The position numbers were made by a program, and so were the translations under genes. Of a stretch of DNA of 64,000 nt, positions 55,401 through 63,893 are shown piece by piece (positions within the stretch are counted from its first letter, which is position 1; each line of letters starts with the position of its first letter). Source of the DNA: Aminicenans sp964648465 (GTDB lineage Bacteria > Acidobacteriota > Aminicenantia > Aminicenantales > Aminicenantaceae). The notes under the pieces were generated by a model that made no database searches, was not told where the DNA came from, and saw only the letters and a program-made list of their open reading frames with translations. Location of the stretch: positions 37,845 to 101,844 of the forward strand of contig CAZYMU010000004.1 in NCBI GenBank assembly GCA_964648465.1, written 5' to 3'.

Positions 55401-55490
55401 TGCTATTATCCCTCCAACTATGACGACTGCAGTTAGAAGAATGAGTAATAATCTATTTTTTAATGACCAATCGATCAGTTTCTCAATCAT
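52404..55490 (-). CDS. RND heavy-metal-type efflux transporter (CzcA/CusA-like)
   Basis: 1028 residues, full length. DVYPDLNAP and PSEEIEKLITRPLE near the N-terminus, GTDIYLARQLV, and the fourth-helix region of the HME-RND class; twelve membrane helices and two periplasmic loops. It moves metal ions out of the cell with the adaptor and duct encoded just upstream. Which metal is not shown. AGGAG precedes the ATG. Confidence 0.9.
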   Translation of the reverse strand: MIEKLIDWSLKNRLLLILLTAVVIVGGIIAFISLPVDVYPDLNAPLVNIVTENSGMPSEEIEKLITRPLESIMNGAPHVTRVRSESSLGISVVTVEFDWGTDIYLARQLVTSRLELVVNQLPAASLSPILGPVSSRMGEVFQFVVEGDVDPMELRSVSDWVIRYRLLGVPGISFVVNLGGFIKQYQVLVDPTQLKNFGVTIADVKKAIEENNYNPTGGLLFKGSQEFIIRGLGRMKTIEHIKTTLITARNNVPVYVKDVAEVKVGHRLRRGIASRNGREVVDVVIEKQYGGNTLTTIRNVKNALEGLAKSLPEKIKITPYYDQSVLIWESIGHVERSMIEGAILVILVILLFMGNLRSALITSFTIPISVLFAVIMMKIFGIGITVMSLGGLAIGIGKMANSSVIMVENIYRILQQKGKGIVQGTLEGAKEIGHLIFEAAIIIILVFLPLFGLSGIEGRMFAPAAFAVAASLFAGLLCALTIQPVLCSLLLKKKKISEEDNVVMKFIKKIYKIALSFCLEHRWKYLLITGIVYLSLMIILIPKIGREFIPQMDEGSIILSTILSPGTSLEESNRIGYRVEKLMLEFPEVLSVNRTTGRAEQSEHVHGVNHSHYIMDLVPKRKRKLHLEEMLNEMRAKLDKMPGLRYIFEQPIQNKMAEMLTGIEGAIAIKLFGPELEVLNQKIEEIHSAVENIRGVADLRIEQTTGTPQINIILNRKNLARYGINISEASEVIETALNGIETTDILEGHRKFAVFIRFQEKFRKEIETIKNLPVDSPSGQRIPLKELADFEMSEGPLTIMRENVQRRRVIICNVTERDQGSWVTEAKKAIEDKISLPAGYYVTFGGQFENQQRGFRRLLFLSVLVGLLVFFLLMIFFSFKNALCIMINVPFSMMSGVIAIYIFGMTFNVSSVIGFIALFGISIQNAFIMVGFYNSLRKEGKPLREAVIQGSLIRLRPVLITELVIIAGVLPLLIFSGGTSGSEILAPMAMVYIGGELDAIFLAALQLPILYELFEGGIKRRRLLKKSS

Positions 55491-55551
55491 TTGAATGTCT
55501 CCTTTTCATTTTGAGAAGCGAATAATTCTGATTTTGCATTATTTCTCTTTT

Positions 55552-56817
55552 TTAATGGATAACACCTAGAGAAATATCTTTATCCGAAAGTTCAGAAAGG
55601 ATTTGAGAATTTCCTTTGACGACAACTTCATCACCCTCTTTCAATCCACTGAGAATTTCAATGAGGTTATCAAACCTCGTCCCAACTCTCACAACTTTTT
55701 GATAAAAAGAATCTCCTTCTTTCACAAGAACAAGTTTCTTCCCTCCTGAATCCAGCACCGCATCTATTGGAACAACTAAAGCATTTCTTTCTCTACTAGT
55801 GGAAATTTCAACATTGGCAAACATACCCACTTTGAGCAGGCTGTCTTTATTAGCCACTTCTGTCCTGACACACACAGTCCTAGTTTCTTCGTTGAATATG
55901 TCGGATATGAAGACAACTTTCCCTGAAAACATTTTTTCTGAATAAGCAGGGACCGCTACTTCCACTTTTTCGCCTACCTTTATCAAGGAAAGGTCTTTTT
56001 CATATATATCAGCATCAATCCATAATGTGGATAAATCCATAATAGTGAACAGGTCATTGCTTTGGTCCACCATGGCTCCAACAATCGCTTCTCGCTTTAC
56101 CACACGACCACTTATAGGAGTTGAGAGATAAATTGTAGGGTTTATTTCGTGTGTTGTAGCAATCTTTTTAACATCTTCCTCTGTAAATCCGAGAGTATGA
56201 AGGTTCTTTTCTGAGGCGTTAAGATTGGCTGTGGCTATCTTATAATCTGCCTCGGAAGATGCTAGATTCTTTTGCGAAGTTATATTTTCCTTAAATAGTC
56301 TTTGCTGGCGCTCATAATTGATTTTTGCCAGCTCCATAGATGCATAATCCTTGTAAAATGCAGATTTTGCGGTGGCGACATCCACACTTTCAAGGATTAC
56401 AAGTTTATCTCCTTTCTTAACCCAGTCTCCGGCATTTATGAAAACATCTTTTATTCTTCCTGAAAATAAAGGGCCAACAATGGCGACTTTATTATCATTT
56501 GCTTTAACTTTTCCGGTAGCCAGAGTAATGGAGCCGATTTTTTTCATTCTTGCAGGTTTCACTTCAATGTCAATAGCTTGAGTTTCTTCAGGGGTAAGTT
56601 CTAATGATTTTTCAAGACCCTTTCCTGCTCTTACAAGGCGGCCCAAGCCTTTGCCTTTACCTCCTTGCCCTTTTCCTAAGCCAGGTTCAATCTCTTCACT
56701 CTGATTACGTTCTGATCTCTTGACAATCGAGTGGCGTTCCGTGCGGCTTTGTTTGCATGTTATTCCAGAGACAATGATTGTGATCATTAGGAAAAAATAT
56801 AGATACGTCTTTTTCAT
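55552..56817 (-). CDS. RND periplasmic adaptor (CzcB/CusB-like)
   Basis: 421 residues: signal (about 1-22, a Cys follows but the -1 Thr is unusual for a lipobox), a charged Gly/Lys segment (about 45-65), then ATGKVKANDNKVAIVGPLFSGRI, a coiled-coil hairpin (about 150-215) and the beta domains. Overlaps the duct gene by 4 bp. Confidence 0.88.
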   Translation of the reverse strand: MKKTYLYFFLMITIIVSGITCKQSRTERHSIVKRSERNQSEEIEPGLGKGQGGKGKGLGRLVRAGKGLEKSLELTPEETQAIDIEVKPARMKKIGSITLATGKVKANDNKVAIVGPLFSGRIKDVFINAGDWVKKGDKLVILESVDVATAKSAFYKDYASMELAKINYERQQRLFKENITSQKNLASSEADYKIATANLNASEKNLHTLGFTEEDVKKIATTHEINPTIYLSTPISGRVVKREAIVGAMVDQSNDLFTIMDLSTLWIDADIYEKDLSLIKVGEKVEVAVPAYSEKMFSGKVVFISDIFNEETRTVCVRTEVANKDSLLKVGMFANVEISTSRERNALVVPIDAVLDSGGKKLVLVKEGDSFYQKVVRVGTRFDNLIEILSGLKEGDEVVVKGNSQILSELSDKDISLGVIH

Positions 56818-58073
56818 TTAACTTCTCCTTCTAATTTTTGGCCGATGGATTGTTCCAGAGCAGCCAAAGCTACGTCATAATTATAAAGGGCATCAGCATA
56901 GGACTTTCTTGCTTCAAGCAGAGTCCTACGAGCATCGATAAGTTCTATGCTGCCAATTTCTCCCTCTTGATAACTAATAAGAAACATTCGGTAGACTTCT
57001 TCTGCCTGGGTTAAGATATCCCCTTCGAACAATTCTATCTGATTGTCTGCTGTCAGGGCATTCATATAAGCTTCTTCCACTTCTAATAAGATAAAGTTTT
57101 TTATGTGTTCGGCCTCATTATTAATAGAGTTTATATTAGCCTGGGCTTCGGCAATTTCGCCTTTTTTAGGCTGCCAGAAGAATAGGGGAATTGGAAATGA
57201 CAGAGTGACATCCCACCATTTTCCTTCTCCTACTATATGGTGTTTTGAGACCCCAAGTTCAAAGTCGGGCAAATAAGTCATAAAAGCCTGTTTTTTTTGC
57301 AGGTTCCCTTTTTCCAACGAAAAGCTAATTTTTTTTATTTCTGGGCGAAAGGACAATGCTCTTTTTGTAAATTCTTCCAGGTCAAGATTTATAGCAGGCC
57401 TTTTCAGTTCGCCCTGGATTTCAAGTGGAGAGTATTTTTTTCTGGCCAGAAGAAAGTTTAAATAGGCTTTTGCCAATTTGACCTCATTGGACGCTTTTTT
57501 CACTTCATTGGAAGCTTTTGATGCTTCAACCGATGCCCTTAAAACCTCTACTTTTGCCACATCCCCGGCATCAAATTTCAACTTGGCTTTTTTTTGAAAA
57601 TCACTGCTGAGTTCCAGGTTCTGTTGGGCATATTTTAGTTTTTCCTGATTAAGAAGAAGGCTGTAAAAAGCATTTTTTACTTGCAATACAATATCGAGTT
57701 TCAGGAGATCCAAGTCTGCCATAATTTCATTAGATTCGCGTATGGCGATTTTTCCCCTTAGGGATCTCTTCCCTGGGAACTCAACCGACTGACTTAAGCC
57801 AAAATAGGATTCACCGCTGTCCTTGAAATCTAATAATTTCGCCTGTAAGTCAGAATCATAATTTATAGATGGTTGTGGAAAAGCTTTTGCCTGGCCGACG
57901 CGCGCCAGAGATGCCTGGTACTGATGCATTGAGGATAGCACTAAAGGATTTTTGAGCATCGCAATCGATATGCATTGATCCAGGGTTAAAGCGCTATTTT
58001 CTGACTGCTGCCCTAATAAAGAAATCGAAAAGTACAGGAATGTTAAGGACAAAACAACTTGTTTTCTTCTCAT
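56814..58073 (-). CDS. RND outer-membrane duct (CzcC/TolC-like)
   Basis: 419 residues: signal peptide (about 1-22), LTLDQCISIAMLKNPLV and two efflux domains with helical hairpins, DARRTLLEARKSYADALYNYD near the end. It forms the outer-membrane exit for the RND pump. AGGAGG lies upstream. Confidence 0.88.
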   Translation of the reverse strand: MRRKQVVLSLTFLYFSISLLGQQSENSALTLDQCISIAMLKNPLVLSSMHQYQASLARVGQAKAFPQPSINYDSDLQAKLLDFKDSGESYFGLSQSVEFPGKRSLRGKIAIRESNEIMADLDLLKLDIVLQVKNAFYSLLLNQEKLKYAQQNLELSSDFQKKAKLKFDAGDVAKVEVLRASVEASKASNEVKKASNEVKLAKAYLNFLLARKKYSPLEIQGELKRPAINLDLEEFTKRALSFRPEIKKISFSLEKGNLQKKQAFMTYLPDFELGVSKHHIVGEGKWWDVTLSFPIPLFFWQPKKGEIAEAQANINSINNEAEHIKNFILLEVEEAYMNALTADNQIELFEGDILTQAEEVYRMFLISYQEGEIGSIELIDARRTLLEARKSYADALYNYDVALAALEQSIGQKLEGEVK

Positions 58074-58139
58074 CGTATAACCTCCTCATGGTTATTACAT
58101 TATACATAAAACGGGTAGATTATGATTGGAAGGAAAAAG

Positions 58140-58430
58140 CTATATCTTTGGGGGAGAACGTGATGCAGGATATATTACAAATAGCTGATGACATAGAGCT
58201 ATATCAACTGTTTCCAGCATCTCTATGAAAGCAAGCTGGGGAAAATAGAAAAAGTTTATATGATTTGTAGTGAAAGTGGAATTAAGAAAGTGGCAGGCAG
58301 GACAGTCATCATCCCCTAGTAGAGTTGTCTCTGTATGGAAAAAATTTATAAACAGAGTTAACAGCAGGAAAACAAATAGGAAGCTCACATTAAATATTTT
58401 CTTGCTTTTTCCTACCTTCCTTGCATTCAT
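58140..58430 (-). CDS. Small membrane protein with a CXXCH motif
   Basis: 96 residues; one transmembrane segment (about 12-30) followed by GDDDCPACHFLNST, a CXXCH sequence that could bind a metal or, in principle, haem. AAGGAAAT lies upstream of the ATG. It sits between the B12-type receptor (44 bp) and the efflux duct (67 bp), same strand, suggesting a metal-handling accessory. No named family is certain. Confidence 0.62.
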   Translation of the reverse strand: MNARKVGKSKKIFNVSFLFVFLLLTLFINFFHTETTLLGDDDCPACHFLNSTFTTNHINFFYFPQLAFIEMLETVDIALCHQLFVIYPASRSPPKI

Positions 58431-58473
58431 ATTTCCTTAAAAACTATAAAAAAACAATAAAAATGTCAAACTG

Positions 58474-60432
58474 TTAATGTAAATTAATCCCTATGTAAAT
58501 TGAAAACCCAGGTGTACCGTAGCCTTTGATCATCTCGTATTTCTCATTAAGGATATTATCGAGCCGTAAGAAAATTTGATAATTTTTAATTAACTCACAG
58601 GAAAGCACAGCATTAATCAGAGTAAATCCAGGCATGGTGACCCGTGAGGAAGGCCATGTTGAAAAATCAAGGTCTTCTCTTTCTCCAGTGTAAATTATCG
58701 AAAGGTGGATGTTAGTTTTTTCCGTGAAATTTATATTCAAGCTGGCTGAAAATTTATCCTTGGGCCGTCTTAATAGATAAGTACCTGCACCATTATCTTT
58801 AGCCTCTGTCCTGTTATAAGCCATATTGAGATATAACCCTTCCCAAGGCCGGGCTTTGACGAATAATTCTGTCCCCTTAGATTCTGCTTGACCAATGTTT
58901 GTGTATCCCCGGAAAAAGTCAAACTGAATGAGGTTTTTGTAGATATTACAAAAGTATGCAGCACCAAGTAGAAATTTATTTCCCAGGAATTGTTGTTCTA
59001 TGCCAACATCCCAGCCTTTGCCTGTCTCTGGATTCAAGTCTTTATTTCCGATAGGCCCCCAATACATCTTTGGCGCATATAGTTGGTATAGAGAAGGGGA
59101 TTTAAATCCAGTTCCGAAGGTCATTTTGAGCCTTGTTCCGGTTTTTTTGATAAGGTATGCAGGCGCCAGACGGAAAGTCATAGATTTCCCAAACTGGCTG
59201 TGGTTGTCAAGACGAATACCTACGGTTGCAAAAAACTGCCTGGCATCCTTGATTTGATCTTGAATATATATGCCTGTAGTGTGTGCTTTTTTGAGCGGAA
59301 AAATGTTTGAAGATGGTCCCCATAATCCATCAGAAAAATATTCTGATTCACCCTGTTCTTGCTGATGTTCAATTCCAAGAGTTAATATGTTCGTTTCATG
59401 AAGAAAGAAATTATTTTGCCAGTCCAATTTAAGGAATTTGCTTTTATACTGGCTGTTATCAAGGTCAAAGGGATGAAGTTCGTCAATAGGGTTATCATAT
59501 TGACGTTTATAATCGACCATTGAAAGTCCTAATTTCTGTTCCCATCTGTTTTTTATCAGAAGAGTACACATCTGACATTTAAGAAATATGGCATTGTAAG
59601 TCTGTGTATTATTCGAGTCATCTCCGTATGCTCCCCCGAAATTGTCGATATCGGTTTGCGTATTGATGGTCCGTATGATCAAGTCAAAATTGAGGTTATC
59701 CAGAGGATTGTATCCAACTTTACCCGAGAGTGTAAAGTTGCTGTAGCCATCTTTTTCTTCGTTTCCTTCATAGGAAATGCTTGCAGCTGAGAAGCCTGAG
59801 TTTTGGAGATACGAAGCACCCAGAGAATAATGGATTTTTTCTGTGCTTCCGCTTATTTCTGTACTTCCTGAATAAGTCTCATATGAGCCGGCCATTCCAG
59901 TGATATTTACACTGGGTTTTCCATTTCCTTCTTTTGTGATTATATTTATAATACCACCAATAGCATCGGAGCCATAGAGAGTGCTCTGGGGCCCACAGAG
60001 AATCTCGATGCGTTCTATTGTCTCCAGAGAAAGATGGGAAAGGTCGCATGATCGAGATGGGGACATGGGATCATTGATCTCGACTCCATCCAACATCACA
60101 AGAGTATGTTCTGAATTTGCCCCCCTGAGAAATACAGAAGCTGCTCCTCCAGATGAGCCATTTTGAACAACAGTCACTCCTGAGATTTCTTGCAGGACTT
60201 CAATTATGGTGTTTTTCTTTAACCTCTTCAGTTCCTCTCTTGTAATTACCGTTACAGAGCTTGCAATTTCTATGGCCGGAGTCTCGAGGCGAGTCGCAGT
60301 GACAACAATTTCATGTTGTAGAGAAACAGTTTTGGATTTTTGTTTTTCCTCTATTTCCTGGCTTTCCTGGGAATAAACGTTAAAGGAAAGCACTGCTGTG
60401 GCAAGGGAAAGGCATAATATATTTTTTACCAT
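58474..60432 (-). CDS. btuB: TonB-dependent receptor, BtuB-like
   Basis: 652 residues from the ATG at 60432 (GGAGG 8 nt upstream; a TTG at 60447 is a less likely start). Signal peptide (about 1-22), TonB box region HEIVVTATRLE, plug domain with LRGANSEHTLVMLDGVEIND and GPQSTLYGSDAIGGIINIITK, then a 22-strand-type barrel. It imports cobalamin or a related corrinoid. A cobalamin riboswitch lies directly upstream. The final residue is His, not the usual aromatic. Confidence 0.9.
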   Translation of the reverse strand: MVKNILCLSLATAVLSFNVYSQESQEIEEKQKSKTVSLQHEIVVTATRLETPAIEIASSVTVITREELKRLKKNTIIEVLQEISGVTVVQNGSSGGAASVFLRGANSEHTLVMLDGVEINDPMSPSRSCDLSHLSLETIERIEILCGPQSTLYGSDAIGGIINIITKEGNGKPSVNITGMAGSYETYSGSTEISGSTEKIHYSLGASYLQNSGFSAASISYEGNEEKDGYSNFTLSGKVGYNPLDNLNFDLIIRTINTQTDIDNFGGAYGDDSNNTQTYNAIFLKCQMCTLLIKNRWEQKLGLSMVDYKRQYDNPIDELHPFDLDNSQYKSKFLKLDWQNNFFLHETNILTLGIEHQQEQGESEYFSDGLWGPSSNIFPLKKAHTTGIYIQDQIKDARQFFATVGIRLDNHSQFGKSMTFRLAPAYLIKKTGTRLKMTFGTGFKSPSLYQLYAPKMYWGPIGNKDLNPETGKGWDVGIEQQFLGNKFLLGAAYFCNIYKNLIQFDFFRGYTNIGQAESKGTELFVKARPWEGLYLNMAYNRTEAKDNGAGTYLLRRPKDKFSASLNINFTEKTNIHLSIIYTGEREDLDFSTWPSSRVTMPGFTLINAVLSCELIKNYQIFLRLDNILNEKYEMIKGYGTPGFSIYIGINLH

Positions 60433-60524
60433 GGCTAAAACCTCCAAACATATTTCCCCCGCCGTATATCGTTAGGCTATAAAGACTGGCGTTTATTTTT
60501 GTGCATTCTCCAGGAGAATTAAGC

Positions 60525-60560
60525 AAAAAAAAACCACCCTGCCTTCCTCCCGAAGGCGGG
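60525..60560 (-). terminator. Intrinsic terminator of the cobalamin riboswitch
   Basis: On the minus strand, CCCGCCTTCGGGAGG pairs its CGCCTTC with GAAGGC, followed by TGG and nine T. It lies just after the riboswitch and before btuB, so it is the likely expression platform. Confidence 0.82.
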
Positions 60561-60576
60561 TCATATTGGCTTAAGG

Positions 60577-60721
60577 AAGGTTTCCTGACTTTCGGATCAC
60601 TCTCATTCCGAGCCTTCCCATTCTTTCTGCAAAGAACAGTGGCGCAATCCGGAATTCGTCACCGATTACAGTAGCGGGGGCTGTGTCCGCTTTTAACGGA
60701 CTTCCCTGCCCTTTAAACCTT
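60577..60721 (-). promoter_or_regulatory. Cobalamin (B12) riboswitch
   Basis: Minus strand: P1 AAGGTTT (60715-60721) pairs with AAACCTT (60577-60583). Inside are the B12-box elements AGCCCCCGCTACTGT and GCCACTG, and AAGTCAGGAAACC at the 3' end, all class hallmarks. When cobalamin binds, the terminator at 60525-60560 should form and shut off btuB and probably the genes after it. Confidence 0.93.
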
Positions 60722-60745
60722 GAGTTTATATTGTCAAAGAAATTT

Positions 60746-60775
60746 TATGTTCGCACTCCGCCTGACACTTGTCAA
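60746..60775 (-). promoter_or_regulatory. Candidate promoter of the riboswitch-btuB transcript
   Basis: Minus strand TTGACA (60770-60775), 18 bp, AACATA (60746-60751). The start would be near 60739, about 18 bp before the riboswitch. The -10 is a moderate match. Confidence 0.5.
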
Positions 60776-60958
60776 GCTGTTTATTTACTAAAGTTCCTCC
60801 AATTAATTCTCATCTCTTGTTTGGGAAGAAAAACTTGCCTGCTGTTTTTTTTAACTGTCTACTGCAGACTTAGATCAGGTCAACTCTTCTAAAACACGCA
60901 GATTTCGCCCCAGCGACTCAAATCCAGCTCACTTTCCGGCTGCGCTCTACTCAGATTT

Positions 60959-61948
60959 TCAACGCCACTTTCGGGATACCAGAAGGTAAATAAAAAGTGG
61001 GCCTCCTACAATCGCTGTAATGATTCCTACAGGCAATTCAGTAGGTGCCATGACTGTTCTTGCAATGGAATCGAATACTGCTAATGCTGTTCCGCCGAGA
61101 AAAAAGGAACAAGGCAATACTATACGCTGGTCAAAACCACTGAGCCTCCGCACAACATGCGGAATGATCAATCCAACGAAGGCTATTGGGCCTACTAGAG
61201 AAACCACTGCTGCAGTGGCAAGCCCTCCTCCGATAAAAACATTCCTTTGGACAGTCTTTACAGCAACACCATGACCAAGGGCCACTTCATCCCCAAGGGC
61301 AATGTGGTTAAGGTCATTTGCATGGAAGATCAAAAGCCCCAACCCAGGGAAAATTAGAGGGCAAAGAGGAACAAATTCTCCATAACCTACAATATCGATG
61401 CCTCCCATCATCCATCTCTGAAAAACTACTAATGCCTGGGGGTTTGCAAGGTAAGTGATGAGCAGAATTATGCCGCTGCAGATGATGCTTATAGTAACGC
61501 CTGCAAGGAGCAGTGTATATACAGACATTCCTTGTGGGCGTCTTGCCAGGGCAAATATCAAATATAAAGCCAATGCAGCCCCTATAACCGCAAAGATTTG
61601 GACTGAACTAAGTGGCCCCCAAACTATCCATAAAGAAGGCATGGAAATCGCAAGAAACGCCCCCAGGGAAGAACCCCCGCTGATACCAAGCGTGAAAGGT
61701 TCAACCAGCGGGTTGCGAAAAAGGACCTGAAATGATGCTCCCACAACCGAAAGTGCACCACCAGCCAGTAAAGCCAGGAGAACTCTGGGTATACGCTGAA
61801 ACCAAAATATATCCCCCTCTGGATTGTGATTGCCCTCTATAAACCCCAGCACATTAGAAAGATGAATCGATTCGGGCCCTATCCACGGCGTAATAATTGC
61901 CACAGAAATGAATAGCAAAACATAGAGGGTTATTCTTTTCCCTTTCAC
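60959..61948 (-). CDS. btuC: B12-type ABC transporter permease (FecCD/BtuC family)
   Basis: 329 residues, about ten membrane helices, with RIPRVLLALLAGGALSVVGASFQ and FVGLIIPHVVRRLSG and the coupling segment typical of BtuC/FecCD. It moves cobalamin (or an iron-siderophore) across the inner membrane. Overlaps the ATPase gene by 4 bp. Its 3' end falls in a sequence that weakly resembles the MITE-like repeat. Confidence 0.9.
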   Translation of the reverse strand: MKGKRITLYVLLFISVAIITPWIGPESIHLSNVLGFIEGNHNPEGDIFWFQRIPRVLLALLAGGALSVVGASFQVLFRNPLVEPFTLGISGGSSLGAFLAISMPSLWIVWGPLSSVQIFAVIGAALALYLIFALARRPQGMSVYTLLLAGVTISIICSGIILLITYLANPQALVVFQRWMMGGIDIVGYGEFVPLCPLIFPGLGLLIFHANDLNHIALGDEVALGHGVAVKTVQRNVFIGGGLATAAVVSLVGPIAFVGLIIPHVVRRLSGFDQRIVLPCSFFLGGTALAVFDSIARTVMAPTELPVGIITAIVGGPLFIYLLVSRKWR

Positions 61949-62745
61949 TTTATTTCCTCGGCTAAAACACGGGGTAATATCATTGGGCGATTGGTTTCAG
62001 GATGACGCCCTGTCAGTATTACTTCCCCGTATACGAGACGCATGGTTTCTTCAGTTAGAACCTGGCCCGGAGTGCCCATTGCAATACAGCGGCCTTGCTC
62101 CAAAAACACAAGGCGGTCACTGAAGAGAGATGCAAAGTTAAGATCGTGAGTCACTACAGCAATACCCATACCATCATTTGCCAGGCTTTGAAGAAGCCTG
62201 AAAAATTGAACCTGCCGGTGAATATCAAGCGCGCTTGTAGGTTCATCCAGGAGCAGGACTTTTGGCTGCTGTGCGAGTACGGAAGCAAGAAAAGCACGCT
62301 TCCGCTCCCCTCCTGATAAACACGATAGGTGGCGTTTGTTCATCGTATCCATTTCTGTGACCTCAAGACTGTGCTTGACTGCATCAAGGTCAGATTGAAC
62401 AAGGGAACCGAATGCTTTTGTGTGAGGATAACGTCCCATGCGAACGATTTCTTCTACAGAATAGTCATATTCACTTGTCAGCTCTTGGGGCAGGTAGCCA
62501 ATCTGCCTTGCTATAGACCGACGGTCCAATTTACGAAGTTCTTTGTGCCCCAAGAGAACTGTTCCCTGAAGAGGTGGCAACACTCCTGCAGCAATGCGAA
62601 GCAGAGTGCTCTTTCCAGAGCCGTTAGGTCCAATTATACCCAAAACTTCACTTGGAGAGATGTTGAGCCGCTCAAGATTAAGTTCCCATGCAGAACCAGG
62701 GAAGCAATGATGGATGTTTTTGAGTTCTATTATTGCACTATTCAT
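61945..62745 (-). CDS. btuD: B12-type ABC transporter ATPase (FecE/BtuD family)
   Basis: 266 residues: Walker A GPNGSGKST, signature LSGGERKRAFLASVLAQ, Walker B LLLDEPTSALD, switch His in VTHDLNFA. Overlaps btuF by 8 bp and btuC by 4 bp. Confidence 0.92.
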   Translation of the reverse strand: MNSAIIELKNIHHCFPGSAWELNLERLNISPSEVLGIIGPNGSGKSTLLRIAAGVLPPLQGTVLLGHKELRKLDRRSIARQIGYLPQELTSEYDYSVEEIVRMGRYPHTKAFGSLVQSDLDAVKHSLEVTEMDTMNKRHLSCLSGGERKRAFLASVLAQQPKVLLLDEPTSALDIHRQVQFFRLLQSLANDGMGIAVVTHDLNFASLFSDRLVFLEQGRCIAMGTPGQVLTEETMRLVYGEVILTGRHPETNRPMILPRVLAEEIK

Positions 62746-63673
62746 TCAATGCCTCTGGATGAATAATTGCAGCAAATCGCAGTGCGGTTTGAGCAATGCG
62801 AATGCCTGGAATTTGAATAAAATCGTCTGACAGGAAATAGATATGATTCGTCCGAACAGCAGGAAGAGATGTGAGTCGCTTCCAGTCGTTTTTGAGCAAC
62901 TTGAGTTTTTCTTCGGATAAATCTTTGGGGCAAACTTCGATTATTACGTCAGGTTGGCGTTTCAGGAGAGATTCTTTGGATATCTGGGGATAAAGTCCTG
63001 CTGCATCTGAAAAAATGTTTTTTCCGCCTGCAATTTCAATCAGTTCATGAAGAAAAGTCCCCGGGCCTGTTGTCATAAGGCCGGTCAAATCTCCTGGCGT
63101 ATGGCCCAGGCACAGAAATATCTTCCTAGCCGGACGTTCAGCAGTCCTGGACTGTATGGATGCTAGATCGTCTCTCATTTTTTTGACCAGTTGAACCGCC
63201 AGTTCTTCCACATTTAGTTCTTTGCCAAGTAGAATAATAGCATCAGGGATGTCCCTGAGCCTGTCGATTCTTATTGAAATGAAGCGAATTCCCAACTCAC
63301 GGCAGAGCTTGGCTACAGATTCATGTTTACCCTGGGTTATTAATAGATCTGGCTTGATTTTTATAATCCTCTCCCTGTTTGGATTTATCAACCCTCCAAT
63401 TTTTGCTTTCTCCTTGACTCCCGGAGGATAGGTGCTGAAATGGCTTACACCTACAACTCTATCCCCACACCCAAGTGCAAAAACAATCTCAGTAATTCCA
63501 GGGGAAACGCATATTATTCGATTTGCTTTTTCAGTCGTTTTGCGCTGTTGTGCTAGCTTAGTGATTGTCTGCTGTGACTGGGATCGTTCATGTTCAATAA
63601 TTGAAAAGAAGAGGGAGAAAATAAGCCCTATACCAAAACATATTAATACAAAAAAAATTGTTTTTTTTTGCAT
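62738..63673 (-). CDS. btuF: B12-type substrate-binding protein (BtuF/FhuD family)
   Basis: 311 residues from the ATG at 63673. N-terminal hydrophobic segment (about 5-25) without a lipobox, then CVSPGITEIVFALGCGDRVVGVSHF and PDLLITQG, QPDVIIEV, the two-lobe helical-backbone fold. It delivers the ligand to BtuCD. No riboswitch was seen upstream, so its control may differ from btuB. The ribosome-binding site is weak. Confidence 0.87.
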   Translation of the reverse strand: MQKKTIFFVLICFGIGLIFSLFFSIIEHERSQSQQTITKLAQQRKTTEKANRIICVSPGITEIVFALGCGDRVVGVSHFSTYPPGVKEKAKIGGLINPNRERIIKIKPDLLITQGKHESVAKLCRELGIRFISIRIDRLRDIPDAIILLGKELNVEELAVQLVKKMRDDLASIQSRTAERPARKIFLCLGHTPGDLTGLMTTGPGTFLHELIEIAGGKNIFSDAAGLYPQISKESLLKRQPDVIIEVCPKDLSEEKLKLLKNDWKRLTSLPAVRTNHIYFLSDDFIQIPGIRIAQTALRFAAIIHPEALNE

Positions 63674-63775
63674 ATTCAATGTTTTGGTTTTATTCCTTTA
63701 TTTTGTTTTCGCAGAATATTTTTTTGAATGATTATTACTTCAATATTTATTTTTGTCAAGAAAACATAAAGCAGA

Positions 63776-63838
63776 TTAATTTGAGTGCATGTTTGCGCTC
63801 CACTAAGATTTTTAACGCCATTTCATCCCTTCAAATTC
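63776..63838. repeat. Fragment D of the MITE-like repeat
   Basis: About 50 bp (ending near 63824) match the inner part of copy A (13549-13592 region) and then jump to an outer part (CCCTTCAAATTCAT), skipping roughly 190 bp. It is a deletion derivative of the family. The rest of 63674-64000 holds only a palindrome at 63872-63893. Confidence 0.6.
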
Positions 63839-63871
63839 ATATGCTCTTTTGTATTATATTAATTCTATCAG

Positions 63872-63893
63872 CATTCTTTATGAATAATCCACG
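63872..63893. repeat. 22-bp palindrome sharing a motif with gene ends
   Basis: GAATAATCCACGTGGGTTATTC is self-complementary except one pair. Its half ACGTGGRTTATTCA recurs at 36931 after fhs, and TGAATAA forms recur at the kdsC and manB stops. Likely a REP-like intergenic repeat. Confidence 0.45.
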
